From positions 1-17,291 of the forward strand of contig JAFPBC010000188.1 in NCBI GenBank assembly GCA_017390595.1: 17,291 bases of DNA. The letters run 5' to 3'. The stretch comes from Selenomonadales bacterium (GTDB taxonomy: Bacteria > Bacillota > Negativicutes > RGIG982). Under the pieces are notes generated by a model that was not told the DNA's origin, made no database searches, and saw only the letters and a program-made list of their open reading frames with translations. Below are positions 6,832 through 15,302 of the stretch, one piece after another (positions within the stretch are counted from its first letter, which is position 1; each line of letters opens with the position of its first letter). A program made the translations under genes and the position numbers.

Positions 6832-9270
6832 TTAGGATTCCGGTTTGATCTGTTCCATCGTGTATGCCTCGATGATATCGTTTTCTTTGATATCGCGGAA
6901 CTTCTCGATCGTAACCCCGCATTCATAGCCGGAAGCAACTTCTTTGACGTCATCTTTGAATCGACGGAGCGATTCGATCATGCCGTCATGTACAACGACA
7001 CCGTTACGAACGATGCGAAGCTGTGCCGAGTTCGTCAATTTACCTTCGAGAACGTAGCAACCTGCAACGAGTGCTTTGGAGAAGCTCATGACCTGACGGA
7101 TCTCCGCACGACCGAGCTGTACTTCTTTGTACTGCGGTGCAAGGAGACCTTTCATTGCTGCTTCTACATCGCTGATCGCTTCGTAGATAACGCGATAGAG
7201 TCTAATATCGATCTGTTCGCTGTCTGCCAAACGACGTGCATTTGCGTCCGGACGAATGTTGAAACCGATGATAAGTGCATTCGATGCCGATGCGAGCATG
7301 ATGTCGGACTCGTTTACAGCACCGACGCCTGCATGAACAACGTTTACACGTACTTCGTTATTCGTTTCATTCAATTTGAGAAGCGACTGACGAACAGCTT
7401 CGAGCGAACCCTGTACGTCTGCTTTGATAAGGATGTTGAGGTCTTTGATCGTACCTGCTTGGATCTGTTTGAAGAGATCATCAAGCGATACTTTCTGAGA
7501 ACTGCTCATTTCTTCACTGCGGCGTTTCGCCAAACGTTTTTCCGCTACGCTCTTAGCGATTTTTTCTTCAACCGCGTTGAGGATATCACCTGCTGCCGGA
7601 ACATCCGACAAACCGAGTACTTCGACAGGCGTAGACGGACCTGCTTTTTTCACTTTTTCACCACGGTCGTTCATCATCGCACGGACTTTACCGTATGCCG
7701 TACCTGCAATGATAGAATCGCCGATAGAGAGCGTACCTGTCTGAACGAGAACCGTTGCAACAGTACCTCTGCCTTTATCGAGTTTTGCCTCGATGATCGT
7801 ACCCTGCGCAGGACGTTTCGGATCTGCTTTGAGTTCCTGCATTTCTGCAACGAGGAGGATCATTTCAAGAAGGTCGGTAATACCGATCTTCTGATGAGCC
7901 GATACTTGAACAACGATCGTATCGCCGCCCCAATCTTCCGGGATCAAGCCGTTTTCGGAAAGCTGCTGCATGATACGGTCGGGGTTTGCACCCGGACGGT
8001 CGATCTTGTTGATCGCAACAATGATCGGTACCTGTGCCGACTTCGCATGGTTGATCGCTTCGATCGTCTGCGGCATAACACCATCGTCTGCCGCTACAAC
8101 GAGGATAGCGATATCCGTGATCTTCGCGCCGCGCGCACGCATCGAGGTGAACGCTTCGTGACCCGGGGTATCAAGGAATACGATCTTCTGACCGTTGCAC
8201 ATAACCTGGTATGCACCGATATGCTGAGTGATACCGCCCGCTTCTTGCGACGTAACGTGCGTTTTGCGGATCGCATCGAGAAGCGATGTTTTACCATGGT
8301 CAACGTGACCCATAACGGTAACGACCGGCGGACGACCTACGAGGTTAGCCGGATCATCTTCGATCTCCGGTACTTCTGTCGGATCTTCTTCCGGCGGCAA
8401 TTCCTGTACAGCGACACCGAATTCGCCTGCAACGAGCGTAATCGCATCGATATCGAGTTCTTGGTTGATCGTAGCCATCGTACCCATGAGCATCAATTTT
8501 TTGATAAGCTCGCTGACTTCACGACCCATACGAGCTGCCAATTCTTTGACCGTCATCGGACCGCCGACTTTGATCGCTTTCGGACGCGACGCTTCGAGCA
8601 TTGCCTGTGCCGCTTGCTGATGCATTACGGAGTCTTTCTGGTTACGTTGTTTTTTATTGTTGTTTTTATTGTTGCGGAAATTGTTTTTGCCACCTTGATT
8701 GTTATTCGGGCGGTTGTTATTATTTCCGAAACGGTTGTTATTATCAAAACGATTATTGCTGTTCATCTGACCACCACGATTCATACCTTGTGCGTTCGGA
8801 CGATTATTGTTAAAACGGTTGTTTTGGTTACCGCTGTTTTGCGGTGCACGATTTTGCTGACCTGCGCCCTGCTGTGCGTTCATCGGACGCTGACCGCCTT
8901 GCTGCGGACGATTCTGCTGTCCTTGCGGGCGACTTGGGTTCTGCTGACCCTGCGGTCTTTGCTGCTGTGCACCGTCTTTACGGAAAGCAGGTTTATTCTG
9001 CTGACCCTGCGGACGATTTTGATTCTGCTGTCCCTGCGGTTTCTGCATCTGCGGCTTTTCTGCCGGTTTATTCTGTTTCGGTGCTTCCTCTTTTTTCGGA
9101 GCATCACCTGTTTTATGTGCAAAAGTACGCGAGATCAACTGTTTCGCATCTTCATCTACGTTACTCATATGGTTTTTGGCTTCAATTTTGTTTCTTTCCA
9201 AAATGTCCAAAATAACCTTGCTCGATGTATTATATTCTTTGGCCAATTCCCAAATCCTGTATTTTGACAT
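6832..9270 (-). CDS. infB: Translation initiation factor IF-2
   Basis: An 812-residue GTPase that places initiator tRNA in the 30S P site and promotes subunit joining. Residues 1-50 form the first IF2 N-terminal domain (SKYRIWELAKEYN). Residues 56-212 are low complexity and very rich in Asn, Gln, Pro, Arg and Gly, with four PQGQQN copies. The second N-terminal domain follows (about 215-290). The G domain shows G1 GHVDHGKT (321-328), G3 DTPGH (367-371), G4 NKID (421-424) and SAH (457-459). Domains II to IV complete the protein. ATG at 9270 is preferred over the in-frame TTG at 9273 because it is better spaced from the GGGGGTGG site. It begins 13 nt after the ylxQ stop and is followed by rbfA. 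Confidence 0.97.
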   Translation of the reverse strand: MSKYRIWELAKEYNTSSKVILDILERNKIEAKNHMSNVDEDAKQLISRTFAHKTGDAPKKEEAPKQNKPAEKPQMQKPQGQQNQNRPQGQQNKPAFRKDGAQQQRPQGQQNPSRPQGQQNRPQQGGQRPMNAQQGAGQQNRAPQNSGNQNNRFNNNRPNAQGMNRGGQMNSNNRFDNNNRFGNNNNRPNNNQGGKNNFRNNKNNNKKQRNQKDSVMHQQAAQAMLEASRPKAIKVGGPMTVKELAARMGREVSELIKKLMLMGTMATINQELDIDAITLVAGEFGVAVQELPPEEDPTEVPEIEDDPANLVGRPPVVTVMGHVDHGKTSLLDAIRKTHVTSQEAGGITQHIGAYQVMCNGQKIVFLDTPGHEAFTSMRARGAKITDIAILVVAADDGVMPQTIEAINHAKSAQVPIIVAINKIDRPGANPDRIMQQLSENGLIPEDWGGDTIVVQVSAHQKIGITDLLEMILLVAEMQELKADPKRPAQGTIIEAKLDKGRGTVATVLVQTGTLSIGDSIIAGTAYGKVRAMMNDRGEKVKKAGPSTPVEVLGLSDVPAAGDILNAVEEKIAKSVAEKRLAKRRSEEMSSSQKVSLDDLFKQIQAGTIKDLNILIKADVQGSLEAVRQSLLKLNETNNEVRVNVVHAGVGAVNESDIMLASASNALIIGFNIRPDANARRLADSEQIDIRLYRVIYEAISDVEAAMKGLLAPQYKEVQLGRAEIRQVMSFSKALVAGCYVLEGKLTNSAQLRIVRNGVVVHDGMIESLRRFKDDVKEVASGYECGVTIEKFRDIKENDIIEAYTMEQIKPES

Positions 9271-9274
9271 CAAT

Positions 9275-9282
9275 CCACCCCC
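9275..9282 (-). promoter_or_regulatory. Ribosome binding site deciding the infB start
   Basis: GGGGGTGG lies directly after the ylxQ stop. It is 4-5 nt from the ATG at 9270 but only 1 nt from the alternative TTG at 9273, so the ATG is the likely start. Confidence 0.7.
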
Positions 9283-9283
9283 A

Positions 9284-9601
9284 TTACATTTCGCCTTTGA
9301 GTGTCTTTAATTTTTTTTGAATCCCTTTTTTAAATCCGTCATCCAATATGACAACGACGGCCCGGAATTCTCTGCCGATCGCTGCTCCCAGCTCTATCTT
9401 GGTAACTGCTTCAACGCAGTCTACTTCATATTCTTCTGCCAATTCACGATACTTTTTCTTCGTTTCATCGGCACAATCTTCTGCCATCAGGATCATTTTG
9501 GCTTTGCCGGCTCTGATCGCCTTCTCCGCACCAAAATCGCCCGATGCCAGTTGGCCTGCTTTTTGCGCCAGACCCAATAGCGACAACATGCTTTTATACA
9601 T
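9284..9601 (-). CDS. ylxQ: L7Ae/L30e-family RNA-binding protein YlxQ
   Basis: A 105-residue protein of the L7Ae/L30e/Gadd45 fold; relatives bind kink-turn RNA. Family signs are LGLAQKAGQLASGDFGAEKA (about 9-28), then KAKMILMAEDCADETKKKY (about 33-51). The exact role in bacteria is not settled; relatives are often annotated as ribosomal protein L7Ae-like. The gene overlaps ylxR by 8 nt, which points to coupled translation, and its ribosome site is weak. A second Met at codon 5 (MLSLLGL) is possible. The place between ylxR and infB is conserved across Firmicutes. Confidence 0.92.
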   Translation of the reverse strand: MYKSMLSLLGLAQKAGQLASGDFGAEKAIRAGKAKMILMAEDCADETKKKYRELAEEYEVDCVEAVTKIELGAAIGREFRAVVVILDDGFKKGIQKKLKTLKGEM

Positions 9602-9860
9602 TCTGAACGCCTGCTTTCAATGTTTCGTAAACAGTCGCATCAACAGCGCATTTCAACGACTTTTCAAGTCGTTTTTCTTTATAGGCTTTCGTGACGCAGG
9701 CTTCACACGGACAAACATATGCACCGCGCCCCGACTTCTTGCCTGTTGGGTCAAGGAGTATTTCACTTTCGGGCGTCCGCACAATTCGAATCAATTCTTT
9801 TTTGTTTTTCATTTCCTGGCAACCGACACACATCCGTTGCGGGATCTTCTTTTGTACCAT
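9594..9860 (-). CDS. ylxR: YlxR / RnpM family RNA-binding protein
   Basis: An 88-residue DUF448/YlxR protein. The hallmark GRGAYVC is at 44-50 and a basic helix (KAYKEKRLEKSLK) follows. The Bacillus subtilis relative has been reported as a modulator of RNase P (RnpM). Five cysteines are present (C11, C14, C50, C52, C55), arranged as CVGC and CPCEAC. This fits a cysteine-bearing subfamily that might bind metal, but that is inference. The ATG at 9860 has GGGAGG 7 nt upstream, and the gene starts 15 nt after the nusA stop. It overlaps ylxQ by 8 nt. Confidence 0.93.
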   Translation of the reverse strand: MVQKKIPQRMCVGCQEMKNKKELIRIVRTPESEILLDPTGKKSGRGAYVCPCEACVTKAYKEKRLEKSLKCAVDATVYETLKAGVQNV

Positions 9861-9875
9861 ACGTCCGCCTCCCTA

Positions 9876-10925
9876 TCAATCTTCGACTGCTTCTGCCGCC
9901 TGCGATTCGCTCTTGATGTCGATCTTCCAACCGGTCAATTTAGCAGCCAAACGCGCATTCTGACCTTCTTTGCCGATCGCGAGCGAAAGCTGATAATCGG
10001 GAACGACTACTTTCGAAATTTTGTTCACTTCGTCAACTTCGACCGAAACGACTTTTGCGGGACTGAGTGCGTTGGAGATATAGACAGCAGGATCTGCATC
10101 CCATTTCACGATATCGATCTTTTCACCACGAAGTTCATCAACGATCGTCTGCACACGCATACCTTTCGGACCTACGCAAGCGCCTACCGAATCGACTTCT
10201 TCGTCACGCGAAAATACAGCGATCTTCGAACGCATACCCGGTTCACGAGCAACCGATTTGATCTCAACAGTGCCGTCGTGAATTTCGGGAACTTCCAATT
10301 CGAACAAGCGTTTCAAAAGACCAGGATGCGTTCTCGATACCATGATCTGCGGACCTTTGCTCGTCTTTTTCACTTCGATGATATATGTTTTCACACGATT
10401 ACCGAGCGCGTATTCTTCACCGATCATCTGTTCCGTCGGCGGAAGGACAGCTTCCGTTTTGCCGAGGTCGATGAATACGTTTTTCTGCTCAATACGCTGA
10501 ATGATACCCGTCAAGATATCGCTCGAACGATTCGAGAATTCTTCATAGATGATACCACGTTCCGCTTCACGGATACGCTGTACAACGACTTGTTTTGCAG
10601 TCTGAGCTGCAATACGGCCGAAATCACGCGGCGTTACTTCGATCTCAAGAATATCTTCTTCCATATATCCCGGGTTGATCTTGCGTGCATCCGCAAGAGA
10701 GATCTCAAGACGATCATCTTCCACTTGCTCCACGATCGTTTTTCTTGCATACACATGGATCTCACCCGTTTCGCGATCAAGCGATACGCGCACGTTCTGT
10801 GCCGAACTGAAATTTCTTTTATATGCCGAAATCAAAGCTGCTTCAATCGCATCAAACAGTATTTCCGGTGCAATACCTTTTTCTTTTCCCAATGCTTCAA
10901 ATGCCAGCATAAATTCTGCATTCAT
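9876..10925 (-). CDS. nusA: Transcription termination/antitermination factor NusA
   Basis: A 349-residue protein that binds RNA polymerase and modulates pausing, intrinsic termination and antitermination. It has the NusA N-terminal domain (about 1-125), an S1 domain (about 132-198), KH1 with GACVGPKGMRVQ (248-259) and KH2 with LAIGKEGQNARLAAKLTGW (315-333). It lacks the acidic C-terminal repeats of enterobacterial NusA, as is normal in Firmicutes. A GGGGGAG ribosome site precedes the ATG at 10925, 27 nt after rimP. In Bacillus subtilis NusA represses its own operon through attenuation in the leader; the terminator found before rimP here makes the same logic plausible. Confidence 0.97.
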   Translation of the reverse strand: MNAEFMLAFEALGKEKGIAPEILFDAIEAALISAYKRNFSSAQNVRVSLDRETGEIHVYARKTIVEQVEDDRLEISLADARKINPGYMEEDILEIEVTPRDFGRIAAQTAKQVVVQRIREAERGIIYEEFSNRSSDILTGIIQRIEQKNVFIDLGKTEAVLPPTEQMIGEEYALGNRVKTYIIEVKKTSKGPQIMVSRTHPGLLKRLFELEVPEIHDGTVEIKSVAREPGMRSKIAVFSRDEEVDSVGACVGPKGMRVQTIVDELRGEKIDIVKWDADPAVYISNALSPAKVVSVEVDEVNKISKVVVPDYQLSLAIGKEGQNARLAAKLTGWKIDIKSESQAAEAVED

Positions 10926-10952
10926 GTTTTTTGACTCCCCCTACATTCTATC

Positions 10953-11408
10953 TTAGAAATCCAAATATAATTTAATTTGTGCAACTTGTTCTCTGGTAAG
11001 TGTGATCTCTTCGCCATCTACATCAAGTTTGATCTGATTGTCAACGAGACCCAAAAGGATACCGACGATCGTTTTTTTACCGTTCATCGGCGCGTAGAGC
11101 GATGCTTCTACTTTATCGCCTGTATGACGGACGAAATCTTTTTCTTTCTTGAGTGCGCGGTCAAGGCCGGGCGAAGATACCTCCAAATAATAGCTTTCGC
11201 TGATCGGATCAAGCTCATCGAGTTTTACTTCGAGCTGCTCACTGAGTTTTTGACAATCTTCAATATCTATTCCGTTCTCTTTGTCAATAAATACACGCAA
11301 GTACCAATCTCTTTCTTTGACGAATTCGACATCGACCAACTCGATCTCTGTACCGTCGAGCAGCTCCAATGCCAATTCTTCCACAAGTATTTCTACTTTG
11401 TTTGCCAT
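10953..11408 (-). CDS. rimP: Ribosome maturation factor RimP
   Basis: A 151-residue protein needed for maturation of the 30S subunit. The N-terminal alpha/beta domain ends with the motif EVSSPGLDRAL (76-86), the family hallmark. The C-terminal SH3-like domain begins near residue 90. The reading frame also has an ATG at 11423, but that codon overlaps the ribosome site GGAGGTG (11415-11421), so the ATG at 11408 with 6-nt spacing is the likely start. It is the first gene of the operon and sits just downstream of polC, the standard Firmicutes order. A promoter, a mini reading frame and a terminator-like hairpin lie in its leader. Confidence 0.96.
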   Translation of the reverse strand: MANKVEILVEELALELLDGTEIELVDVEFVKERDWYLRVFIDKENGIDIEDCQKLSEQLEVKLDELDPISESYYLEVSSPGLDRALKKEKDFVRHTGDKVEASLYAPMNGKKTIVGILLGLVDNQIKLDVDGEEITLTREQVAQIKLYLDF

Positions 11409-11414
11409 AGATTG

Positions 11415-11421
11415 CACCTCC
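11415..11421 (-). promoter_or_regulatory. Ribosome binding site deciding the rimP start
   Basis: GGAGGTG lies 6 nt before the ATG at 11408. The upstream in-frame ATG at 11423 overlaps this site and is therefore unlikely to be used. Confidence 0.8.
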
Positions 11422-11503
11422 ATTCTTTCTGTCTATCTATTTTTTCTGCTTGTCGAGCCTATCCTCAATGCAGATATCTAATAAAGCCATTTTGTTATAA
11501 TAA

Positions 11504-11528
11504 AAGAGCGGGAATTACTCCCACTCTT
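11504..11528 (-). terminator. Intrinsic terminator in the rimP leader (attenuator candidate)
   Basis: A 10-bp stem (11504-11513 with 11519-11528, one G-U pair) with a 5-nt loop is followed by UUAUUAUA in the minus-strand transcript. It ends the polC transcript, whose stop codon is 85 nt before the hairpin. It also lies only about 30 nt after the start of the rimP promoter transcript, so it must be passed to express rimP-ribF. The short frame MFDDEEWE runs through its 5' arm and stops in the loop, so a ribosome there would block the hairpin. Confidence 0.8.
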
Positions 11529-11541
11529 CATCATCAAACAT
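11515..11541 (-). CDS. Possible eight-residue leader peptide MFDDEEWE
   Basis: An ATG-started frame of eight codons plus TAA lies between the rimP promoter and its leader terminator. AAAGG sits 7 nt before the ATG, a modest but correctly spaced ribosome site. The peptide is strongly acidic. Its last five codons overlap the 5' stem of the terminator, and the stop codon falls in the loop. Translation would therefore interfere with termination. It is too short to judge by composition; the case rests on its position and ribosome site. It could also be chance. Confidence 0.4.
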   Translation of the reverse strand: MFDDEEWE

Positions 11542-11563
11542 AGAATAGCCTTTCTCTTCTATA

Positions 11564-11592
11564 ATTATAGCATTCCAGGCCACTGTTTACAA
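11564..11592 (-). promoter_or_regulatory. Sigma-A promoter of the rimP-nusA-infB-ribF operon
   Basis: TTGTAA (11587-11592), a 17-nt spacer and a perfect extended -10 TGCTATAAT (TATAAT at 11564-11569) form a strong promoter. It lies between the polC stop and the leader terminator. Transcription would start at about 11556-11559, 15-18 nt before the mini reading frame and about 150 nt before rimP. Confidence 0.8.
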
Positions 11593-11612
11593 GGTTTTTC
11601 CTTAAATTTTAC

Positions 11613-14600
11613 TTAAAAAAGCATCATTTGATCGGTCTCTGTCATGCCTTCAAAGCATCCGTGTTGACGCATGATCTCGATCGAAGTTTTGGAGATATGC
11701 GAACGGACTCGCACATCTTCTATCGAGGAGAACGGTGCGTCGTTGCGCGCTTCGACGATGCCTTTTGCCGCATTGGCGCCTACCCCTTCAAGCGCGGCGA
11801 ACGGCATGATCAAATGATCGTCTTCAATAATAAATCGTTCCGCATCCGATTTGTTGAGGTCGACACGCACGATATAGTATCCCCGCAGATACATCTCCAA
11901 CAGTATCTCGAGCGTCGTTTGAAGACCTTTTTCTTTTACGCTGAGGGCATTACCGCCACGCTGCTCGAATTCGATCAGCTTATTCTTGATAGCACGCTGT
12001 CCCTGTACTGCAAGATCGGCATCGAACTCAGTCGCACGTACCGTACAATATGCCGCATAGAAAGCAAGCGGATAATGTACTTTACAATATGCGATTCGAA
12101 ATGCCATCATAACGTATGCGACCGCGTGCGCCTTCGGGAACATATATTTGATCTTCTGACACGATTCGATATACCATTCGGGTACATTGCTTTCGCGCAT
12201 CTTGGCAACATTTTCTGGTTCAACACCTTTGCCTTTACGAACCTTCTCCATGATCTTAAACGCAAGCGACGGTTCCATGCCTTTTTGTATCAGATAGTTC
12301 ATGATGTCGTCACGTGCCGAGATCGCTTCGGACAACTTAGCCGTACCGCTGACGATAAGGTCCTGTGCATTGTTGAGCCATACGTCCGTACCGTGCGAGA
12401 ATCCACTGATACGAACGAGCTCGCTGAACGATTTGGGCATCGTGTCGACAAGCATCTGTCGTACGAATTTCGTACCGAATTCTGGTATCCCATACGTTGC
12501 TACCTGGCTTCCCAAGTCATCGGGAGAGATACCGAGCGACTCGGTAGACGAGAACAGTTTCATCGTGTCGGCATCATCGAACGGGATCGTTTTCGGGTCA
12601 CGCTTGGTCAGATCTTCCAAGAGCTTGATGACCGTCGGATCATCGTGCCCGAGTATATCGAGCTTGACGAGACAATCGTGGATCGAATGATAGTCGAAGT
12701 GACTCGTGATCGTCGTCGAATCCTTGTCATCGGCAGGATGCTGTATCGGCGTGAAATGATGAACGTCCATATTACGCGGGACTACCATGATACCGCCCGG
12801 ATGCTGACCCGTTGTACGTTTTACGCCCGTACAGCCCTGCACGACACCGTTGATAAAAGCATCACGTACAGGAAGTGCTTTTTCATCGAAATATTTTTTT
12901 ACATATCCGTATGCCGTCTTATCGGCAACGGTCGCGATCGTACCTGCACGGAATACGTTATCACGGCCGAACAATTCTTCTGTATACTTATGAGCAACAG
13001 GCTGATAATCGCCCGAGAAATTCAAGTCGATATCAGGTACCTTGTCCCCTTTGAATCCCATGAATACGGCGAACGGAATGTTATGTCCGTCTTTTACCAT
13101 CGGTTTTCCGCAATGCGGACAGTCCTTATCGGGCAAGTCGAAGCCTGCACCGAATGAACCGTCGTCGATGAACTCGCTGTGTTTGCAGATGCTGCAGCGA
13201 TAATGCGGCGGAAGCGAATTTACCTCGGTGATATTCGTCGCATATGCCACGAACGAAGAACCGACAGACCCCCTCGAGCCGACAAGATATCCATCATCAA
13301 GCGATTTTTTTACCAGCTTATGTGCAATGAGATACAACACGGCAAAACCGTTGTTGATGATAGAGTTGAGCTCATATTCAAGCCTGTCTTCTACGAGTTT
13401 CGGCAACGGATCGCCATAAAGCATCCTTGCCTTTTCATACGACATCGATTTGATCTGCTCTTCCGCCCCCGGAATCTGCGGTGAATAGAGCGCATTCGGG
13501 AACGGTTTTATCACTTCTATCTCATCAGCTATTGCATTCGAATTTTTGACAACGACTTCGTATGCTTTTTCTTTCCCAAGATATTGAAACTCCGCAAGCA
13601 TCTCTTCCGTCGTGCGGAAATAAAGAGGCGGCTGATAATCGGCATCATCGAACCCTTTGCCCTTCATCAAAATACGACGATAGATCTCATCTTCGGGATT
13701 GAGGAAGTGTACGTCACACGTTGCCACGACACGTTTGCCCAGTTTTGCACCGATCTCGCACACCTTACGATTGATGTTATCGAGTGCTTCGGGACTGTCG
13801 ACTATATTTTTGCGAAGCATAAAGTCGTTGTTGCCCGACGGTTGTATCTCAAGATAATCATAATACGATGCGATCTCAAGAAGTTTTTCTTCAGGCGCAC
13901 CATTTACGATCGCCTGTATGAGCTCGCCCGCTTCACATGCGGAACCTAAGATAAGCCCCTCGCGATGTTCCGACAAGATGGCTTTCGGAATACGCGGTGT
14001 ACGGAACAAATATTTCAAGTGAGAAATAGATACGAGGCGATACAGATTGCGAAGACCGACTCTGTTCTTCGCCAAAATGATGATATGATAGGCGTTCTTG
14101 ATATCGTCGTTAAACAGATATCCTTCCATCCCGTAGATGACTTTGATACCTGCTTTAGCCGATGTTGAAAAAGCATCGGGGAATGCTTGTACGACACCAT
14201 GGTCGGTGATCGCGATAGCACGATGCCCCCATTTTGCCGCCGTCGAAACGAGCGTCTTCGCCGATACGACAGCATCCATATTACTCATCTGTGTATGCGC
14301 ATGGAGCTCGACACGTTTAACTTCTGCCGTATCTTCACGCACATCTTCTTTTTCCAGATTGATATGATCAACGAACAAAACCATATCGTTATTAAATTTA
14401 TCTTCTTTGGCCGTGCCTTTCAGCTTGACCTTCATGCCGACCTTGAGCGCACCTTTGACTTTTTCGAACTTTTCCTTTTCTTCAAAGAACATCTTACAAC
14501 TGAGACCGTTCGTCGTGTCGCTGATGTCATACGTCAATAAGAATCGTCCTGTTCTGAGCTCTCGTTCTTCTATCTTGCTCAGATGCCCGATGACGATAAC

Positions 14601-15287
14601 GTCTCTGTCCTCTTCTAAGATCGTTCCGATCGAGCGCACATCGCCTTTGATCTTGCGCCCATGTATGATATCGCTATTGGCCGCACTCTTACTGCTTGCC
14701 GACGGTGCGGAAGCACGATTTTCTTGTATCGCTTCTACATACGCATCTGTCATCAGATCTTTCTTGATGTCCTGTTTTTTGCTTTCACCGACTGTACATA
14801 CGACCTCGATATTCCGATCGAATCGCTCTCTGATCCATGACTTTATCTTACCGTCAATAGGATGTTTCTCCAATAATTTGGCGGAGAATCCCGCACCCAA
14901 CACGATAGACAGTGTCGTCTCGTCAAGCGTATATTGCGCTTGCACGAGAGACCTTCTCAAAATAGGATTCCCGCCCGCGATAGCCTGTGCAAAACCATCC
15001 CAATTCTGCTCGAGATATGCCCGCATATCAAGCCCTGCCTGATGAAACGCTACGCCTGTCAGTCCGCAATTTTCACAAAGTGCTTCCGCCGTGATGCGAA
15101 GCGTTTTTTCCGATACGAGGTCCGATGCTTGAAAATATATCTCCCACGAATTCGTTTGTGGATCTATCTTGACCTCTTGTATGACCGCTTGCTGCAGGAC
15201 AGCTTTATCACGTTCATCGAGTAACAGCTCTTTTACGAACGACCAAAAATGTTCACAGTTGGTCGGTACTATACAAAACTGTTTCAT
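11613..15287 (-). CDS. polC: PolC-type DNA polymerase III alpha subunit lacking the exonuclease domain
   Basis: A 1224-residue replicative polymerase, about 200 residues shorter than typical PolC (about 1430-1440). In order: N-terminal domains (1-185), a Ser/Ala-rich linker (about 190-206), OB fold (about 210-312), PHP domain (about 326-530), then the polymerase. The four zinc-finger cysteines are C698, C701, C723 and C726. Catalytic aspartates are D752 and D754 in PDIDLNFSG and D877 in KLDILGHDDPT. The C-terminus QMMLF fits a sliding-clamp binding motif. After GMEGYLFNDD (386-395) the chain goes directly to NAYHIIILAKN, where other PolC proteins carry the 3'-5' exonuclease. PHP metal ligands look intact (H329, H331, D362, H363, E388, C451, D525, H527). 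The ATG at 15287 has AGAGGAG 9 nt upstream. It starts 15 nt after the cobC-like gene. Confidence 0.97.
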   Translation of the reverse strand: MKQFCIVPTNCEHFWSFVKELLLDERDKAVLQQAVIQEVKIDPQTNSWEIYFQASDLVSEKTLRITAEALCENCGLTGVAFHQAGLDMRAYLEQNWDGFAQAIAGGNPILRRSLVQAQYTLDETTLSIVLGAGFSAKLLEKHPIDGKIKSWIRERFDRNIEVVCTVGESKKQDIKKDLMTDAYVEAIQENRASAPSASSKSAANSDIIHGRKIKGDVRSIGTILEEDRDVIVIGHLSKIEERELRTGRFLLTYDISDTTNGLSCKMFFEEKEKFEKVKGALKVGMKVKLKGTAKEDKFNNDMVLFVDHINLEKEDVREDTAEVKRVELHAHTQMSNMDAVVSAKTLVSTAAKWGHRAIAITDHGVVQAFPDAFSTSAKAGIKVIYGMEGYLFNDDIKNAYHIIILAKNRVGLRNLYRLVSISHLKYLFRTPRIPKAILSEHREGLILGSACEAGELIQAIVNGAPEEKLLEIASYYDYLEIQPSGNNDFMLRKNIVDSPEALDNINRKVCEIGAKLGKRVVATCDVHFLNPEDEIYRRILMKGKGFDDADYQPPLYFRTTEEMLAEFQYLGKEKAYEVVVKNSNAIADEIEVIKPFPNALYSPQIPGAEEQIKSMSYEKARMLYGDPLPKLVEDRLEYELNSIINNGFAVLYLIAHKLVKKSLDDGYLVGSRGSVGSSFVAYATNITEVNSLPPHYRCSICKHSEFIDDGSFGAGFDLPDKDCPHCGKPMVKDGHNIPFAVFMGFKGDKVPDIDLNFSGDYQPVAHKYTEELFGRDNVFRAGTIATVADKTAYGYVKKYFDEKALPVRDAFINGVVQGCTGVKRTTGQHPGGIMVVPRNMDVHHFTPIQHPADDKDSTTITSHFDYHSIHDCLVKLDILGHDDPTVIKLLEDLTKRDPKTIPFDDADTMKLFSSTESLGISPDDLGSQVATYGIPEFGTKFVRQMLVDTMPKSFSELVRISGFSHGTDVWLNNAQDLIVSGTAKLSEAISARDDIMNYLIQKGMEPSLAFKIMEKVRKGKGVEPENVAKMRESNVPEWYIESCQKIKYMFPKAHAVAYVMMAFRIAYCKVHYPLAFYAAYCTVRATEFDADLAVQGQRAIKNKLIEFEQRGGNALSVKEKGLQTTLEILLEMYLRGYYIVRVDLNKSDAERFIIEDDHLIMPFAALEGVGANAAKGIVEARNDAPFSSIEDVRVRSHISKTSIEIMRQHGCFEGMTETDQMMLF

Positions 15288-15302
15288 ATACCAATACTCC
15301 TC

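Noticed and set aside
6988..9267. Plus-strand open frame of 759 codons opposite infB
   Set aside because: It is in register with infB and translates to a Cys/Phe/Arg-rich sequence without domains. infB is a clear gene, so this is a shadow caused by codon bias.
9594..9601. Overlap of ylxR and ylxQ as a frameshift or gene fusion
   Set aside because: Both proteins are full length with intact motifs; an 8-nt overlap is normal for coupled genes.
9348..10934. Plus-strand open frame of 528 codons opposite nusA and ylxR
   Set aside because: Antisense shadow in the same codon register as both genes; no ribosome site or recognisable domain.
11437..11490. Seventeen-codon frame (MALLDICIEDRLDKQKK) between the leader terminator and rimP
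   Set aside because: No ribosome binding site precedes its ATG, and nothing else supports translation.
11628..13157. Plus-strand open frame of 509 codons opposite the 3' half of polC
   Set aside because: In-register antisense shadow of conserved polymerase sequence.
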